The notes: generated by a model not told the origin, from the sequence alone. Positions 44,345 through 54,072 are shown, numbered from the stretch's first letter. The stretch is DNA of 64,000 nt from Marinilactibacillus piezotolerans (GCF_900169305.1 NZ_FWDP01000004.1:62001-126000), one strand, 5' to 3'. Numbers and translations are program-made.

Positions 44345-47125
44345 ATGGAAGTAAAAGATACATTGAATTTATTGAAAACAAAATTCCCTATGCGCGCAGG
44401 TCTTCCGAATAAGGAACCAGACCGCCAAGCAGAATGGGAAGAACTAAATATTTATGAAAAAAGACAAGAACTGAATAAAGATAAGAAACCATTTGTCCTG
44501 CATGATGGACCTCCATTTGCGAATGGAAATATCCATATGGGACATGCATTGAATAAAGTTTCCAAAGACATTATTGTAAGATACAAATCAATGTCTGGAT
44601 TTCGTGCGCCTTATGTACCTGGGTGGGATACTCACGGACTGCCGATCGAACAAGCACTCACAAATGCAGGTGTTGATAGAAAATCTATGACAACAGCTGA
44701 ATACAGAAAACTTTGTGAAGAGTATGCATTGGAGCAAGTTGATACACAGCGTGCTGATTTCAAACGACTAGGTGTTGGTGGAGAATGGGAACATCCTTAT
44801 ATTACTTTGAATAAAGAGTATGAAGCAGAACAGATCAAGGTATTTGGAAAAATGGCTGAAAAAGGATACATTTATCGAGGACTTAAACCCATTTATTGGT
44901 CTCCTTCAAGTGAATCTTCTTTAGCAGAAGCAGAGATTGAATATAAAGATGTTAAATCTCCGAATATCTATGTTGCTTTTCCTGTTAAAGACGGCAAAGG
45001 CATTTTAGATGAAGCAACTTCATTGATCATCTGGACGACGACACCTTGGACACTGCCTGCAAACTTAGCTATCGCATTGAATCCTGAATTCGATTATGCA
45101 GTGCTTAAAGCTGACGGTCGCAAATTTGTTGTTGCTTCAAAAATGGCTGAAGAAGTCGCTGAAACATTAGGCTGGGAAAACGTTGAGTTGATCAAAGAGG
45201 TTAAAGGATCTGAGCTGGATCGTGCTACTACTCAACATCCTTTTTACGACCGTGAATCTTTAGTGATCATGGGAGATCATGTTACGTTGGAAAGCGGTAC
45301 TGGATTAGTACACACAGCTCCTGGACATGGTGAAGAAGACTTTATCGCGGCTCAACAATATGGTCTTAAAGTTCTTTCTCCTGTTGATGAGAAAGGTTGT
45401 TTCACAAAAGAAGCGCCTGGTCTTGAAGGTGTATTCTACGATGATGCCAACAAGATGATTACAGAATGGTTAAAAGAAAAAGACGCCTTACTGAAAATCG
45501 ATTTCTTTACACACAGTTATCCGCATGACTGGAGAACGAAAAAACCTGTTATTTATCGTGCAACACCACAATGGTTTGCTTCTATTAAAGATTTCCGTGA
45601 AGACATTTTGGATTCTATTCAAGAAGTTGAATGGCTGCAGCCATGGGGAATGCAGCGAATCTACAACATGGTTCGCGATAGAGGAGACTGGGTTATTTCT
45701 CGTCAGAGAGCCTGGGGCGTACCGCTCCCAATTTTTTATGGTGAAAACGGCGATGCCATCATAACACCGGAAACCATTCAACATGTTTCAAAATTGTTTG
45801 CTGAACATGGATCAAATGTATGGTTTGAAAGAGAAGCAAAAGATCTTCTGCCAGAAGGATTTGAATCACCAGCAAGTCCGAATGGACATTTTACTAAAGA
45901 AACAGATATTATGGATGTCTGGTTTGATTCAGGATCCTCTCACCAAGCTGTATTGAAAACAAGAGATAATCTGACTTTCCCGGCTGATATGTATCTGGAA
46001 GGATCAGACCAGTATCGTGGCTGGTTCAACTCAAGCTTGACAACAAGTGTGGCAATCAATGGAGAAGCGCCTTACAGATCTGTGTTGTCTCAAGGATTTG
46101 TATTAGATGGCGAAGGGCGCAAGATGAGTAAATCACTTGGAAATACCATTGTGCCAAACAAAGTCATTAAACAAATGGGTGCGGATATTGTCCGCTTATG
46201 GGTATCTAGCGTGGATGCTCAAGCTGACGTTCGAGTCAGCATGGAAATCTTGAAACAAGTATCTGAAGTTTACCGTAAAATCAGAAATACGCTACGTTTC
46301 TTGATTCAAAACACTGAAGATTTTTCTTATGCTGAAAATAATGTACCTTATGAAGAATTGCGTACAGTAGATCAGTATATGATGAATCGCTTGAATAAGA
46401 CCGTTTCAAATGTACTTGAAGCGTATGACCAATACGACTTCTCTGATATATACAAAGAAATCAATCAGTTCTGTACAGTTGACATGTCTAACTTCTACGT
46501 CAACTTCTCTAAAGATGTTTTGTATATTGACGCACCGGATGCGCACTCACGCCGTGCAATGCAATCTGTATTCTATCAGGTTATCGTGAAACTGACAAAA
46601 CTATTGACACCTATTATTCCACATACTGCCGAAGAGCTCTGGACTTATCTTCAAGAAGAAGAGGCTTATGCTCAATTAACAGAGATGCCTCAAGTCGAAG
46701 ACTATCCGGGATCAGAAGCGCTTGTTGAAAAATGGGATCAGTTCATGGACTTAAGAGATCATATTCTGAAAGCAAATGAAGTTGCACGAGAAAATAAAAT
46801 AATCGGAAAAGATTTTGAAGCAGATACAACGTTATATGCTTCTGGTGAGGTACAAAAATTACTTGAGTCACTGGACACCAACTTGCGTCAAATCCTGATT
46901 GCTTCAAATATTACGATCAAAAATCTGTCTGATAAGCCAGAAGATGATGATCGAGTCCTAGACTTTGAGGGATTATCGATTAAAGTAGAGCATATGGAAG
47001 GTGAAGTCTGCGAGAGATGTCGAATTACTTCTCCTGACTTGATCGAAGTAGAAGGTGTCGGAAAATTATGCCATAGATGTCACCATATCTGCGAAGAACA
47101 TTTTCCAGAATTATTCGAAAACTAA
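44345..47125 (+). CDS. ileS: Isoleucine--tRNA ligase
   Basis: A 926-residue class Ia synthetase. HIGH is H64-M-G-H67, the KMSKS loop is in [10 protein letters not shown] (about 594), with the CP1 editing domain between. The C-terminal zinc finger is complete (CERC ... CHRC). AGAGGG lies just before ATG 44345. Control is by the upstream T-box; a terminator follows. The DivIVA-IleS neighbourhood is conserved in Firmicutes. Confidence 0.97.
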   Translation: MEVKDTLNLLKTKFPMRAGLPNKEPDRQAEWEELNIYEKRQELNKDKKPFVLHDGPPFANGNIHMGHALNKVSKDIIVRYKSMSGFRAPYVPGWDTHGLPIEQALTNAGVDRKSMTTAEYRKLCEEYALEQVDTQRADFKRLGVGGEWEHPYITLNKEYEAEQIKVFGKMAEKGYIYRGLKPIYWSPSSESSLAEAEIEYKDVKSPNIYVAFPVKDGKGILDEATSLIIWTTTPWTLPANLAIALNPEFDYAVLKADGRKFVVASKMAEEVAETLGWENVELIKEVKGSELDRATTQHPFYDRESLVIMGDHVTLESGTGLVHTAPGHGEEDFIAAQQYGLKVLSPVDEKGCFTKEAPGLEGVFYDDANKMITEWLKEKDALLKIDFFTHSYPHDWRTKKPVIYRATPQWFASIKDFREDILDSIQEVEWLQPWGMQRIYNMVRDRGDWVISRQRAWGVPLPIFYGENGDAIITPETIQHVSKLFAEHGSNVWFEREAKDLLPEGFESPASPNGHFTKETDIMDVWFDSGSSHQAVLKTRDNLTFPADMYLEGSDQYRGWFNSSLTTSVAINGEAPYRSVLSQGFVLDGEGRKMSKSLGNTIVPNKVIKQMGADIVRLWVSSVDAQADVRVSMEILKQVSEVYRKIRNTLRFLIQNTEDFSYAENNVPYEELRTVDQYMMNRLNKTVSNVLEAYDQYDFSDIYKEINQFCTVDMSNFYVNFSKDVLYIDAPDAHSRRAMQSVFYQVIVKLTKLLTPIIPHTAEELWTYLQEEEAYAQLTEMPQVEDYPGSEALVEKWDQFMDLRDHILKANEVARENKIIGKDFEADTTLYASGEVQKLLESLDTNLRQILIASNITIKNLSDKPEDDDRVLDFEGLSIKVEHMEGEVCERCRITSPDLIEVEGVGKLCHRCHHICEEHFPELFEN

Positions 47126-47137
47126 GCGATAAGCATT

Positions 47138-47167
47138 GGTCGAGATCATCTGATCTCGGCCTTTTTT
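47138..47167 (+). terminator. Rho-independent terminator after ileS
   Basis: GGTCGAGATC and GATCTCGGCC form the stem, followed by six T residues. Confidence 0.92.
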
Positions 47168-47216
47168 CTGTTTCAATAGTGAGTTAATCCAAAATGAATA
47201 GGGATACAATGGAAAT

Positions 47217-47231
47217 AAATGCTAAGCATTT
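47217..47231. promoter_or_regulatory. Perfect palindrome upstream of the csp promoter
   Basis: AAATGCT-A-AGCATTT, 22 bases before the -35 hexamer. Possible operator; the regulator is unknown. Confidence 0.4.
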
Positions 47232-47253
47232 AACAAAAAAACAAAGAAAGCCC

Positions 47254-47282
47254 TTGCATAGATTCGTGATCTTTTGTATACT
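47254..47282 (+). promoter_or_regulatory. csp promoter
   Basis: TTGCAT, 17 bases, TATACT. A leader of about 94 bases follows, as is common for cold shock genes. Confidence 0.7.
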
Positions 47283-47287
47283 TTTAA

Positions 47288-47381
47288 GTGTAATAGATGC
47301 AGTACAGTTGAATGGAAACGGATGATCAGCTCTTATATCATTGAAGTCTGTTGCAAGTATATACTTAGGAGGAAAAGCAGG
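47288..47381 (+). promoter_or_regulatory. csp 5' leader
   Basis: The leader ends with the 12-bp palindrome AAGTATATACTT (47355-47366) directly before the ribosome-binding site AGGAGG, so a hairpin could sequester or present the site. Temperature control is inferred from the csp family. Confidence 0.4.
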
Positions 47382-47582
47382 ATGGCAAGAGGAAACGTAA
47401 AATGGTTCAATGCAGAAAAAGGATTCGGATTTATTGAAGTAGAAGGCAGTGAAGATGTATTCGTACACTTCAGCGCAATTAACAGCGAAGGGTACAAATC
47501 TTTAGATGATGGTCAAGAAGTGGAGTTTGATATTGTAGATGGAGACAGAGGACCTCAAGCTGCTAATGTAAATAAAGTCTAA
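47382..47582 (+). CDS. cspA: Cold shock protein
   Basis: A 66-residue single cold-shock domain that binds single-stranded nucleic acid and acts as RNA chaperone. RNP1 (KGFGFI) and RNP2 (VFVHF) are intact. ATG 47382 has AGGAGG upstream; the longer frame from 47274 runs through the leader and is not coding. It has its own promoter and terminator. Confidence 0.96.
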   Translation: MARGNVKWFNAEKGFGFIEVEGSEDVFVHFSAINSEGYKSLDDGQEVEFDIVDGDRGPQAANVNKV

Positions 47583-47585
47583 TTG

Positions 47586-47630
47586 AAAAAACCTCTTTAA
47601 ACCGGAAAGACCAGGTTTAAAGAGGTTTTT
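47586..47630. terminator. Bidirectional terminator after csp
   Basis: AAAAACCTCTTTAAACC pairs with GGTTTAAAGAGGTTTTT. It also lies downstream of the convergent GlsB gene. Confidence 0.92.
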
Positions 47631-47656
47631 AAATTTAGTTATTAAAAGTTTGGTGA

Positions 47657-47902
47657 TTAGGCTTTTTTAGCAATTAAGCTATATAGGAATACTAAAATAA
47701 TTGCCCCAATAATTGCAGGGATGATAGCAATACCCCATATACTTGGTCCTAAGTCTCCTAATAAAAATCCACCTAGAGCAGAACCTAAGAACCCTAAAAT
47801 AATGTTTCCGATGATACCGCCGGGTACTTCTTTACCGATGATTGCCTCACCGATTGCACCTACAATACCACCAATAATCAAACTTAAAATAAATCCTAAC
47901 AT
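47657..47902 (-). CDS. GlsB/YeaQ/YmgE family stress membrane protein
   Basis: An 81-residue hydrophobic protein with three Gly-rich membrane segments and the family loop GGIIGNIILGFLGSALGG. This family (transglycosylase-associated, Pfam) is linked to general stress; in enterococci GlsB is encoded with Gls24. No Gls24 or Asp23 gene is nearby here. AAGGAG precedes ATG 47902. Apparently monocistronic on the minus strand. Confidence 0.9.
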   Translation of the reverse strand: MLGFILSLIIGGIVGAIGEAIIGKEVPGGIIGNIILGFLGSALGGFLLGDLGPSIWGIAIIPAIIGAIILVFLYSLIAKKA

Positions 47903-47978
47903 AATTTTTACCTCTCCTTTGCTTCTTTATGTTACTACTATAAAACATTGAGATATTTAGTTCAAACATTTCAACTTA

Positions 47979-48012
47979 TAAGAAAAACTCCTCATAATCA
48001 TACGAGGAGTTT
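47979..48012 (-). terminator. Terminator after telA
   Basis: On the minus strand AAACTCCTC and GAGGAGTTT form the stem, followed by TTCTT. Confidence 0.8.
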
Positions 48013-48017
48013 AAAGG

Positions 48018-49226
48018 TTAACGATCGTTGATTTTCAAGAGTTGATCTCTTAGGCGATCTTCCATACGAACCAATTGTTTTTCAGCTTCTTGACGTTTTG
48101 TACGCCCTTCTTGCTGGATCGATAAGGTCTCTTCTAAAGTTTCAACTAGATCTGTTTGAGTTTTCTCGAGCGTTTCAATATCTATGATGCCGCGCTCATT
48201 CTCACGAGCCGTTTCAATAGAAGACTGTTTAAGCATTTCTGAATTCTTAGTCAATAGATCATTGGTTGTCTCAGAAACCTGACGCTGAGCAGTTACGGCT
48301 TCTTTCTGACGAAGCAGAGTCAGTGCAACAACAATCTGATTTTTCCATAAAGGAATCGCTGTATTGATTGATGTCTGAATTTTCTCAGACAATGCCTGAT
48401 TGGTATTTTGAATCAGACGAATCTGCGGGGCTTGCTGGATCGTCATTTGACGAGCCACTTTTAAGTCATAAACTCGTTTTTCTAAACGATTCTGGAACTG
48501 ATTCAAGTCATTAACACGTTGAACATCCATTTGATTGGTACTGTTCTCAGCTGCTTTCATCGCTTCTGGAATCGTTTGGTTTTGTAGTTCTTCGAGTTTT
48601 ACCTCTCCAGCTGCAATATAGATGTTTAAGGCTTCAAAGTATTCATAGTTTTTCTCATATAGTGCATCGAGCATTTCATTATCTTTCAACAGCAAATCTT
48701 TTTCTTTGTCTAGCTTTACTGCAATCTTATCGATCTGTGCACCGATTTTTTGATATTTTGCGGTCGTCTCATAAATAGAACGATTAATTTTACGGAACAT
48801 TTTTTTAAAGATATTACGATCATCTGCTCTTAAGTCATCAGGATTACTTTCCTTTAAGCGAAACATCAGATCATTCAGTGTTTCACCAATATGACCTGTT
48901 TCCTGATTTTGAACGTGGTTCAATACAGAGTGTGAAAAATCGCCCAGTTTTTGCTGAGCTGTCGATCCATAATTGAGAACGGCGTCGATATCTGTATCTA
49001 CAATTTGTTTGGAAAGTGCACGTGCTTGTTTCTGGCGTTCTTCCGGCAGTGTATCGATCAGCTTTCTATTTTCAGCTTGTTCAGCTGCAGAAGTATCCTC
49101 GGTCTGCATTTGAGGAGCTGGAGGATTTTCCATTGTATTGCCGAACGGGTTAGCCAGCAGATCGTCTAACTCGCTATTTGTTTTGTCTTGTACTTTTGTG
49201 GGATTCTGGTTCTGATTATCCACCAT
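48018..49226 (-). CDS. telA: Toxic anion resistance protein TelA
   Basis: A 402-residue helical, coiled-coil rich cytoplasmic protein of the TelA/YaaN family. The family region with NPFGN at the N-terminus and long Gln/Glu-rich helices (about 90-400) is visible; no enzyme motif is present. Homologues are linked to tellurite and cell-envelope antibiotic resistance, mechanism unknown. AAAGGA lies about 12 bases before ATG 49226; an ATG at 49238 overlaps that site. It forms an operon with xpaC (58 bases apart), as yaaN does. Confidence 0.88.
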   Translation of the reverse strand: MVDNQNQNPTKVQDKTNSELDDLLANPFGNTMENPPAPQMQTEDTSAAEQAENRKLIDTLPEERQKQARALSKQIVDTDIDAVLNYGSTAQQKLGDFSHSVLNHVQNQETGHIGETLNDLMFRLKESNPDDLRADDRNIFKKMFRKINRSIYETTAKYQKIGAQIDKIAVKLDKEKDLLLKDNEMLDALYEKNYEYFEALNIYIAAGEVKLEELQNQTIPEAMKAAENSTNQMDVQRVNDLNQFQNRLEKRVYDLKVARQMTIQQAPQIRLIQNTNQALSEKIQTSINTAIPLWKNQIVVALTLLRQKEAVTAQRQVSETTNDLLTKNSEMLKQSSIETARENERGIIDIETLEKTQTDLVETLEETLSIQQEGRTKRQEAEKQLVRMEDRLRDQLLKINDR

Positions 49227-49284
49227 AAAAAGTAACATCCTTTCAGAAAAGAGTTTCGTCAGTTTTAATGAACATATTCAAAAG

Positions 49285-49986
49285 TTATACTTCTTCGTTA
49301 TGAATAGATTCATGGTTAAATTCATTATCCTTGTCCAGTGATCTTTTTGCAAGCTCTACTTCAACTTCCATATCTTCGATATCATCAGACTTGAATTCCA
49401 CATAATCTTCTGCGATCTGCTGGCACATTTTATCTAAAGTCTGGGAAGATTTATCCAGCATATCATAGGTCGCTTTGCTCTTAGCCTGATGGTTATCGAT
49501 TTCCACGTACTTCTCAGAAAGATCAGCTAGAGAAGGCAAGTGGACATAGAGGAACTGATCGACTTCATGTAGTCGATTGGGCTCTTTAATGATTTCTTTG
49601 AATAGTGATTTTGTTAAGTGAATCGTGTTATTTCGGTTTTCAATGGCTTTAAGTTTTCCAGTTGCAGTCATATACGTCTCGATTTTTTTGATTTGGTGTT
49701 TTGCATTCTGCATCGTTTGACGGAAATATTGAATATCTTCTTTGCCTAATCCTTTTGACTCATAGAAAGCTTCTTTTTCTGAAGAGAGTTTTGGCAGCTT
49801 TTGTTTTGTATTATTCGACAAGTGTTTTCTTCCGCGCATATATAGCAGCAGCACTCCGGCAGCAGTACTGAAGAGAGCGGCAGGAATAATTGGGAAGTCA
49901 AGTGCAACAAGCATGATGAAAATAAATAAGATGGTTATACAGGTCAGTAAATAAATCAATGTTTCGGCTAATCGATTATTTTTCAT
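49285..49986 (-). CDS. xpaC: XpaC-like membrane protein (5-bromo-4-chloroindolyl phosphate hydrolysis family)
   Basis: A 233-residue protein with two N-terminal helices (LIYLLTCITILFIFIML and FPIIPAALFSTAAGVLLLYM) and a cytoplasmic helical domain (about 60-233), ending in an acidic tail. It belongs to the XpaC family; the named hydrolysis activity is historical and doubtful. GGAGG precedes ATG 49986. Upstream of telA on the same strand, an extended -10 (TGATAAAAT) may be the promoter. Confidence 0.82.
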   Translation of the reverse strand: MKNNRLAETLIYLLTCITILFIFIMLVALDFPIIPAALFSTAAGVLLLYMRGRKHLSNNTKQKLPKLSSEKEAFYESKGLGKEDIQYFRQTMQNAKHQIKKIETYMTATGKLKAIENRNNTIHLTKSLFKEIIKEPNRLHEVDQFLYVHLPSLADLSEKYVEIDNHQAKSKATYDMLDKSSQTLDKMCQQIAEDYVEFKSDDIEDMEVEVELAKRSLDKDNEFNHESIHNEEV

Positions 49987-50101
49987 TTTAAGTTCCTCCA
50001 TAAGAATGTCCTTTTGATTTGTACCCTTATTTTATCACAAAATTGAATCATTATGACATAGGACCTAAGGATGATTTAACCGCTTATCATCTAACTAGGC
50101 T

Positions 50102-50129
50102 TTTCATATGCTGCTGGATATAGTATAAC
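50102..50129 (+). promoter_or_regulatory. Candidate nudF promoter
   Basis: TTTCAT, 16 bases, TATAAC, about 90 bases before nudF. Confidence 0.4.
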
Positions 50130-50223
50130 TAGAGTAGGCAAAAATACAGTTAGAACATAAAAAGTGTGTAAGTGCTCTAATGATAAGTTCAATTTAACAG
50201 ATAAACGGAAAGAAGTGAACTAA

Positions 50224-50778
50224 ATGGAATTTGAAGAAAAGACCCTCAGCAGTGAAGTGATCTATGATGGGAAAGTCACTAAATATGTAATAGAAGAGGT
50301 GCTGCTTCCAAATGGTCAGCATTCAAAAAGAGAGATCGTAAGGCATGATGGAGCAGCGGCTGTCATAGCATTGACAGAAGACGACAAAATGCTTTTTGTT
50401 AAACAGTACCGCAAAGCCATTGAGCAAATTAGTGTTGAAATACCAGCTGGTTTGAAAGATGAAGAGGATGAAGATGGCTTGGTAACGGCTAAACGCGAAC
50501 TGGAAGAAGAAACTGGGTATCAGGGAGAACAATGGAACTTTGTCACTTCATTTTACAGCACGCCTGGTTTTACAGATGAATTTCTTGAAATCTATGAAGC
50601 AAGAGGACTGAAATTAGCGGAAAATCCTCTTCCAAAAGACGAGGACGAGACGATTGAACTGATGACACTCACATTTGAAGAAGCATGGACTGAATATGAA
50701 AAAGGAACTTTGAGAGACTCGAAAAGTGTTTTTGCATTATTTTATTGGAAAATGACCAGACTTCAAAATTTCAAATAA
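50224..50778 (+). CDS. nudF: ADP-ribose pyrophosphatase (Nudix)
   Basis: A 184-residue Nudix hydrolase of the ADP-ribose type, giving AMP and ribose 5-phosphate. The Nudix box runs from G76 to about 99, with RELEEETGY at 91-99; a proline about 15-17 residues after the box, typical of ADP-ribose enzymes, is not aligned with certainty. GGAAAGAAG precedes ATG 50224. First gene of a small operon with a membrane protein and mtnN. Confidence 0.9.
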   Translation: MEFEEKTLSSEVIYDGKVTKYVIEEVLLPNGQHSKREIVRHDGAAAVIALTEDDKMLFVKQYRKAIEQISVEIPAGLKDEEDEDGLVTAKRELEEETGYQGEQWNFVTSFYSTPGFTDEFLEIYEARGLKLAENPLPKDEDETIELMTLTFEEAWTEYEKGTLRDSKSVFALFYWKMTRLQNFK

Positions 50779-50792
50779 AAAGGTAGGAGCAT

Positions 50793-51038
50793 ATGCAATC
50801 TAGAAAAGACTTGAAACAACAGAAAAAAAAGCAAGAAAAAGAAGACGTTAAAGCAACCAGAAAACAGAAAAAGGACAGCCGTAAAAAAGAGCGGGAATTA
50901 GCTAAGCAAGGCAGAACAACCAAAAAGAGATTAGACGAGATGGAACGGTACCGAAAAGTGGAAAAACGACTGACCAGAGCCATTATCGTTGTCGCCTTAT
51001 TGTTAGCTATTGTGCTCGTATATGCTTTTTATGGATAG
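50793..51038 (+). CDS. Small basic protein with C-terminal membrane helix
   Basis: An 81-residue protein I cannot assign. Residues 1-58 are extremely rich in Lys, Arg and Glu, likely helical, and about 63-80 (AIIVVALLLAIVLVYAF) form one membrane helix with a very short tail, so it is tail-anchored with a charged cytoplasmic domain. AGGAGC precedes ATG 50793. It lies between nudF and mtnN with short gaps, so it is expressed with them. Codon use matches its neighbours, which supports it being a real gene. Confidence 0.7.
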   Translation: MQSRKDLKQQKKKQEKEDVKATRKQKKDSRKKERELAKQGRTTKKRLDEMERYRKVEKRLTRAIIVVALLLAIVLVYAFYG

Positions 51039-51071
51039 TTTTAATCAGTATAAAAAAGGAGTGTTACATAA

Positions 51072-51767
51072 ATGAAGATAGGCATTATAGCTGCTATGGA
51101 ACAAGAAGTCAGAGTTTTGGTTGACCATATTGAGCATAAGGAAACACAAACGATCGCCAATCAGACTTTCTTTAATGGTACAATCAATCATCAAGAGGTA
51201 ACGGTTGTCCAGTCAGGTATCGGGAAAGTCAATGCAGCAATCGCAACAGCTTTGTTGATTCAAACTTTTAAAGTAGATGCTGTTATGAATACTGGGTCAG
51301 CTGGCGGAATTAAAGAAGGTCTGCATGTAGGAGACCTCGTTCTTTCAACAGAGCTGACGTATAATGATGTGGATGCCCAAGTTTTCGGTTATGACTTTGG
51401 ACAAGTCCCGCAAATGCCAACCCGCTATCAGGCTGATGCTCAGTTGATAGAGCAAGTTGCTGCAGCAGCTGAGCAGACTGGTTGGAGCATTATCCAGGGA
51501 CTGATCGTTACAGGAGATTCTTTTATTGCAGATCAAAAGAGAACATCAGAAATCAGAGCAGCATTTTCAGAAGCACTGGTCACTGAAATGGAAGGAACAG
51601 CCGTTGCACAGACCTGTTATCAGTTCGATGTTCCAGTAATTGTTATTAGAGCGTTATCGGATACAGCTGACGAGGAAGCTTCAGTTTCCTTTGATACTTT
51701 TATTGAGCAAGCCGGGAAACAGTCTGCTGATATGGTCCTGCAATTTTTAACGAATCTATCAGCATAA
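51072..51767 (+). CDS. mtnN: 5'-methylthioadenosine/S-adenosylhomocysteine nucleosidase
   Basis: A 231-residue enzyme of the Pfs family. It cleaves adenine from methylthioadenosine and S-adenosylhomocysteine, feeding methionine salvage and the AI-2 precursor pathway. Family elements: GIIAAMEQEV start, NTGSAGG (about 76-82), TEMEGTAVAQ and the catalytic aspartate in RALSDTADEEA. AAAGGAG lies before ATG 51072. Last gene of the nudF operon. Confidence 0.96.
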   Translation: MKIGIIAAMEQEVRVLVDHIEHKETQTIANQTFFNGTINHQEVTVVQSGIGKVNAAIATALLIQTFKVDAVMNTGSAGGIKEGLHVGDLVLSTELTYNDVDAQVFGYDFGQVPQMPTRYQADAQLIEQVAAAAEQTGWSIIQGLIVTGDSFIADQKRTSEIRAAFSEALVTEMEGTAVAQTCYQFDVPVIVIRALSDTADEEASVSFDTFIEQAGKQSADMVLQFLTNLSA

Positions 51768-51786
51768 TTCAATACGTATTAACTGA

Positions 51787-51832
51787 AAATAACTCCGTAT
51801 ACTGGATAAACAGTGAATACGGAGTTATTTAC
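51787..51832 (+). terminator. Terminator after mtnN
   Basis: AAATAACTCCGTAT and ATACGGAGTTATTT make a 14-bp stem; the following T-tract is short. Confidence 0.75.
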
Positions 51833-51857
51833 TTAGAAAAATATAAAGGAAGATTCT

Positions 51858-52493
51858 ATGCATAAGACATTCAGAAAAAAAGATTTTGAGATATTTGACA
51901 TTCAGGGATTAGACGAACGGATGCAAACGATACGTGAGCATATCCAACCCGTTTTTCAGAGTATAGGTGAGCAATATGCTCCACTGGTTTCTGAAGAGAC
52001 AGGGTATCCTGCCGCATTTCATATTGCTCAGCATATCCGCAGAACAACCAATCCGCCAGAGTCGACATGGAGTGCGATCGGCGGGAATAAACGAGGCTAT
52101 AAAAAGTTTCCGCATCTTCAGATCGGAATCAACGAAGAGTATATTTTTATCTTTGTATCCATTATCGATCAACCTTTATACGAGCGAGAAATGGGAGAAG
52201 CGCTGCTGAATCATCAAGAAAACTGGAATGAACTATCAGAAGATTATGTCATTTCTGGGGACCATACTAAAACGAAAATAGAACCGCTAACGGAGCAGAC
52301 AGGCATACGATTATTGGAAAGAATGCTGAAGGTCAAAAAAGGAGAAATGATGGTTGGAAGAATCATTTCTTCATCCAGCACTCTGCTGATGGATGCAAAA
52401 GCCCAGCGATCTTTTATTGAAGAAACGATAACTCAATTAATGCCTCTCTATAAACAATTATTGGATACTCATCATCGGTTAGAAGAAGCATAG
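51858..52493 (+). CDS. DUF1054 family protein (YktB-like)
   Basis: A 211-residue soluble protein of the UPF0637/DUF1054 family. Family-typical segments: the aromatic start FRKKDFEIFDIQGLDERM, HIAQHIRRTTNPPESTW and GYKKFPHLQIGI. Function unknown. It starts 26 bases after the mtnN terminator, so it either uses read-through or a weak promoter. The region downstream contains no clear strong terminator. Confidence 0.9.
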   Translation: MHKTFRKKDFEIFDIQGLDERMQTIREHIQPVFQSIGEQYAPLVSEETGYPAAFHIAQHIRRTTNPPESTWSAIGGNKRGYKKFPHLQIGINEEYIFIFVSIIDQPLYEREMGEALLNHQENWNELSEDYVISGDHTKTKIEPLTEQTGIRLLERMLKVKKGEMMVGRIISSSSTLLMDAKAQRSFIEETITQLMPLYKQLLDTHHRLEEA

Positions 52494-52562
52494 GAGCGTA
52501 CGTCGCCTGTTGCTTGGAATATAAGCTTTTTTTACAGGGAATAAACTGACATTGCATATCTT

Positions 52563-52591
52563 TAGACAATTAATAACGTATTCAGTATGAT
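52563..52591 (+). promoter_or_regulatory. Promoter of the aeRF1-like gene
   Basis: TAGACA, 17 bases, TATGAT, about 80 bases before the gene. Confidence 0.5.
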
Positions 52592-52670
52592 GAATTTATA
52601 GCATCCTTTTCATCCATACAAAATATAGGTATCGATGTATAAAGGAAATTAGACAATGGAAGGTGAAAAT

Positions 52671-53798
52671 ATGAAAGAATTATTTGCATTTCCAACCGAT
52701 GAAATTTTGCAGACGGATGAGGTGTATCTGTCTATCTCCTTAAATGCACAAGCAAATGCATTTGAGACAGAGGCCAATCAGATTCAATTTCAGAATCTAT
52801 TAAAAGAGGCAAAAGAAAAAATCTGCGATCTTTATGACGAAAAAACTTGTGAAACCTTTTTAGATCAAATTAAAGGAGTCAGAGATGATACAAATTTCTG
52901 GCGCAGAATATCTGCCAGCGTAGTGTTTTACGTTACAAAAACAGATGCTTATTTTTATAGATTGAGTGTTCCAATAGACAATGGTGTAGTGATTTCCAAT
53001 CAGGCTTATGTCCTGCCGCTGATTGCCAATTTCCAATATGTCAGCTATTATCACCTATTGTGTCTGAACCATGACAAATTCAGGTTATTTAATGGTCGCG
53101 GAGCACAACTGCAAGAAATCCCGCTGCCGGATGATGCACCGACAGATCTTGAAAAAGCACTAGGGGAAGAACTGACTGGCGGACAGTTAAATGCTGCTGA
53201 TTATAACGGCTCTGCTGGACAAGGAATGTTCCATGGTCATAATGAAAAAAGTAATGAAGTACAAATTGACCAGGATAATTATTTCCGTGTTGTCGACAAA
53301 TATGTCTTCGAACACTACAGTAAACCGACAGGCTTACCGCTCGTGATTTTTGCTTTACCTGAAAATATTTCTGATTTTGAAAAACTATCTAAGAATCCTC
53401 ATTTAGATGAGACAAAAGTGGAAGGGTCAACGGCTCAGTTGACTACTGCAGAGATTCAAGACAAAGCAAGCGAAGTAGTCAATGAGATCATTGATCGCCG
53501 CTATAAATCATTAGTCGAACGTTTCAATGAAACGACTCCGGAATACCGTCTGGAAGCCCAGTACAGCGACTTGGCGATGGCGAGTATCCAGGGACAAATC
53601 GAAACCTTGCTGATTGAAGACCACTATCAAGTAAATGGAACGATCGACGAGAATGGACAATATCACGAAGGCGCTGAGATCAATGCCTATGTTAACCAAC
53701 TCGTACAAAATGTACTGAAAACAAATGGGAAAGTCTATGTTTTAGAAACAGCCAGCATGCCATCCGATACAGGTATCGCGGCTATTCTGAGATTCTAA
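52671..53798 (+). CDS. Bacterial archaeo-eukaryotic release factor-like (baeRF) protein
   Basis: A 375-residue protein resembling the bacterial aeRF1-like families (baeRF). A peptidyl-hydrolase-type domain start (KELFAFPTDE), a central FRLFNGRG segment, and the C-terminal LETASMPSDTGIAAILRF, like the eL30e-type end of these proteins (GxxAAILRY), support this. Proposed roles are in ribosome-associated release or hibernation but none is proven. AAGGTG points to ATG 52671; ATG 52656 is also possible. It is monocistronic, with its own promoter and terminator. Confidence 0.65.
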   Translation: MKELFAFPTDEILQTDEVYLSISLNAQANAFETEANQIQFQNLLKEAKEKICDLYDEKTCETFLDQIKGVRDDTNFWRRISASVVFYVTKTDAYFYRLSVPIDNGVVISNQAYVLPLIANFQYVSYYHLLCLNHDKFRLFNGRGAQLQEIPLPDDAPTDLEKALGEELTGGQLNAADYNGSAGQGMFHGHNEKSNEVQIDQDNYFRVVDKYVFEHYSKPTGLPLVIFALPENISDFEKLSKNPHLDETKVEGSTAQLTTAEIQDKASEVVNEIIDRRYKSLVERFNETTPEYRLEAQYSDLAMASIQGQIETLLIEDHYQVNGTIDENGQYHEGAEINAYVNQLVQNVLKTNGKVYVLETASMPSDTGIAAILRF

Positions 53799-53819
53799 AC
53801 TGTCCAGATGATCTGAACT

Positions 53820-53860
53820 AAAACTGAGTCGCTCAGCTTTAAGGAGCGGCTTAGTTTTTT
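53820..53860 (+). terminator. Terminator after the aeRF1-like gene
   Basis: AACTGAGTCGCTC and GAGCGGCTTAGTT pair with wobbles, then a T-run. Confidence 0.88.
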
Positions 53861-53873
53861 ATTTGACTAAAAC

Positions 53874-53902
53874 TTGACTTACTGAAGGATATCCGATATA
53901 CT
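53874..53902 (+). promoter_or_regulatory. rpsD promoter
   Basis: TTGACT, 17 bases, TATACT; strong sigma-A match. Confidence 0.8.
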
Positions 53903-53907
53903 AGCCT

Positions 53908-54060
53908 TTGTGTAAAATAATGCAGCAAGAAATGGTAACCGCGTCAACAGTTTCTTAAGTCAGTTAATGAGTAACCTGCGGCTGCGATGGCGAAAGTTCA
54001 GAGAAACTGCACGTATTACTGAATTTCTATCCCGTTATTTTACTCCAAAAAAATTATTGG
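53908..54060 (+). promoter_or_regulatory. Ribosomal protein S4 leader
   Basis: A long leader (about 160 bases) rich in potential pairing (for example GAAACTG at 54002-54009 region with CAGTTTC at 53949-53955) separates promoter and rpsD. In Bacillus the rpsD leader is bound by S4 for feedback control; the same is likely here. The exact fold was not computed. Confidence 0.55.
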
Positions 54061-54072
54061 AGGAATACAATC

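Noticed and set aside
52512-52533. Terminator after the DUF1054 gene
   Set aside because: GCTT/AAGC followed by seven T residues gives only a 4-bp stem, too weak to list.
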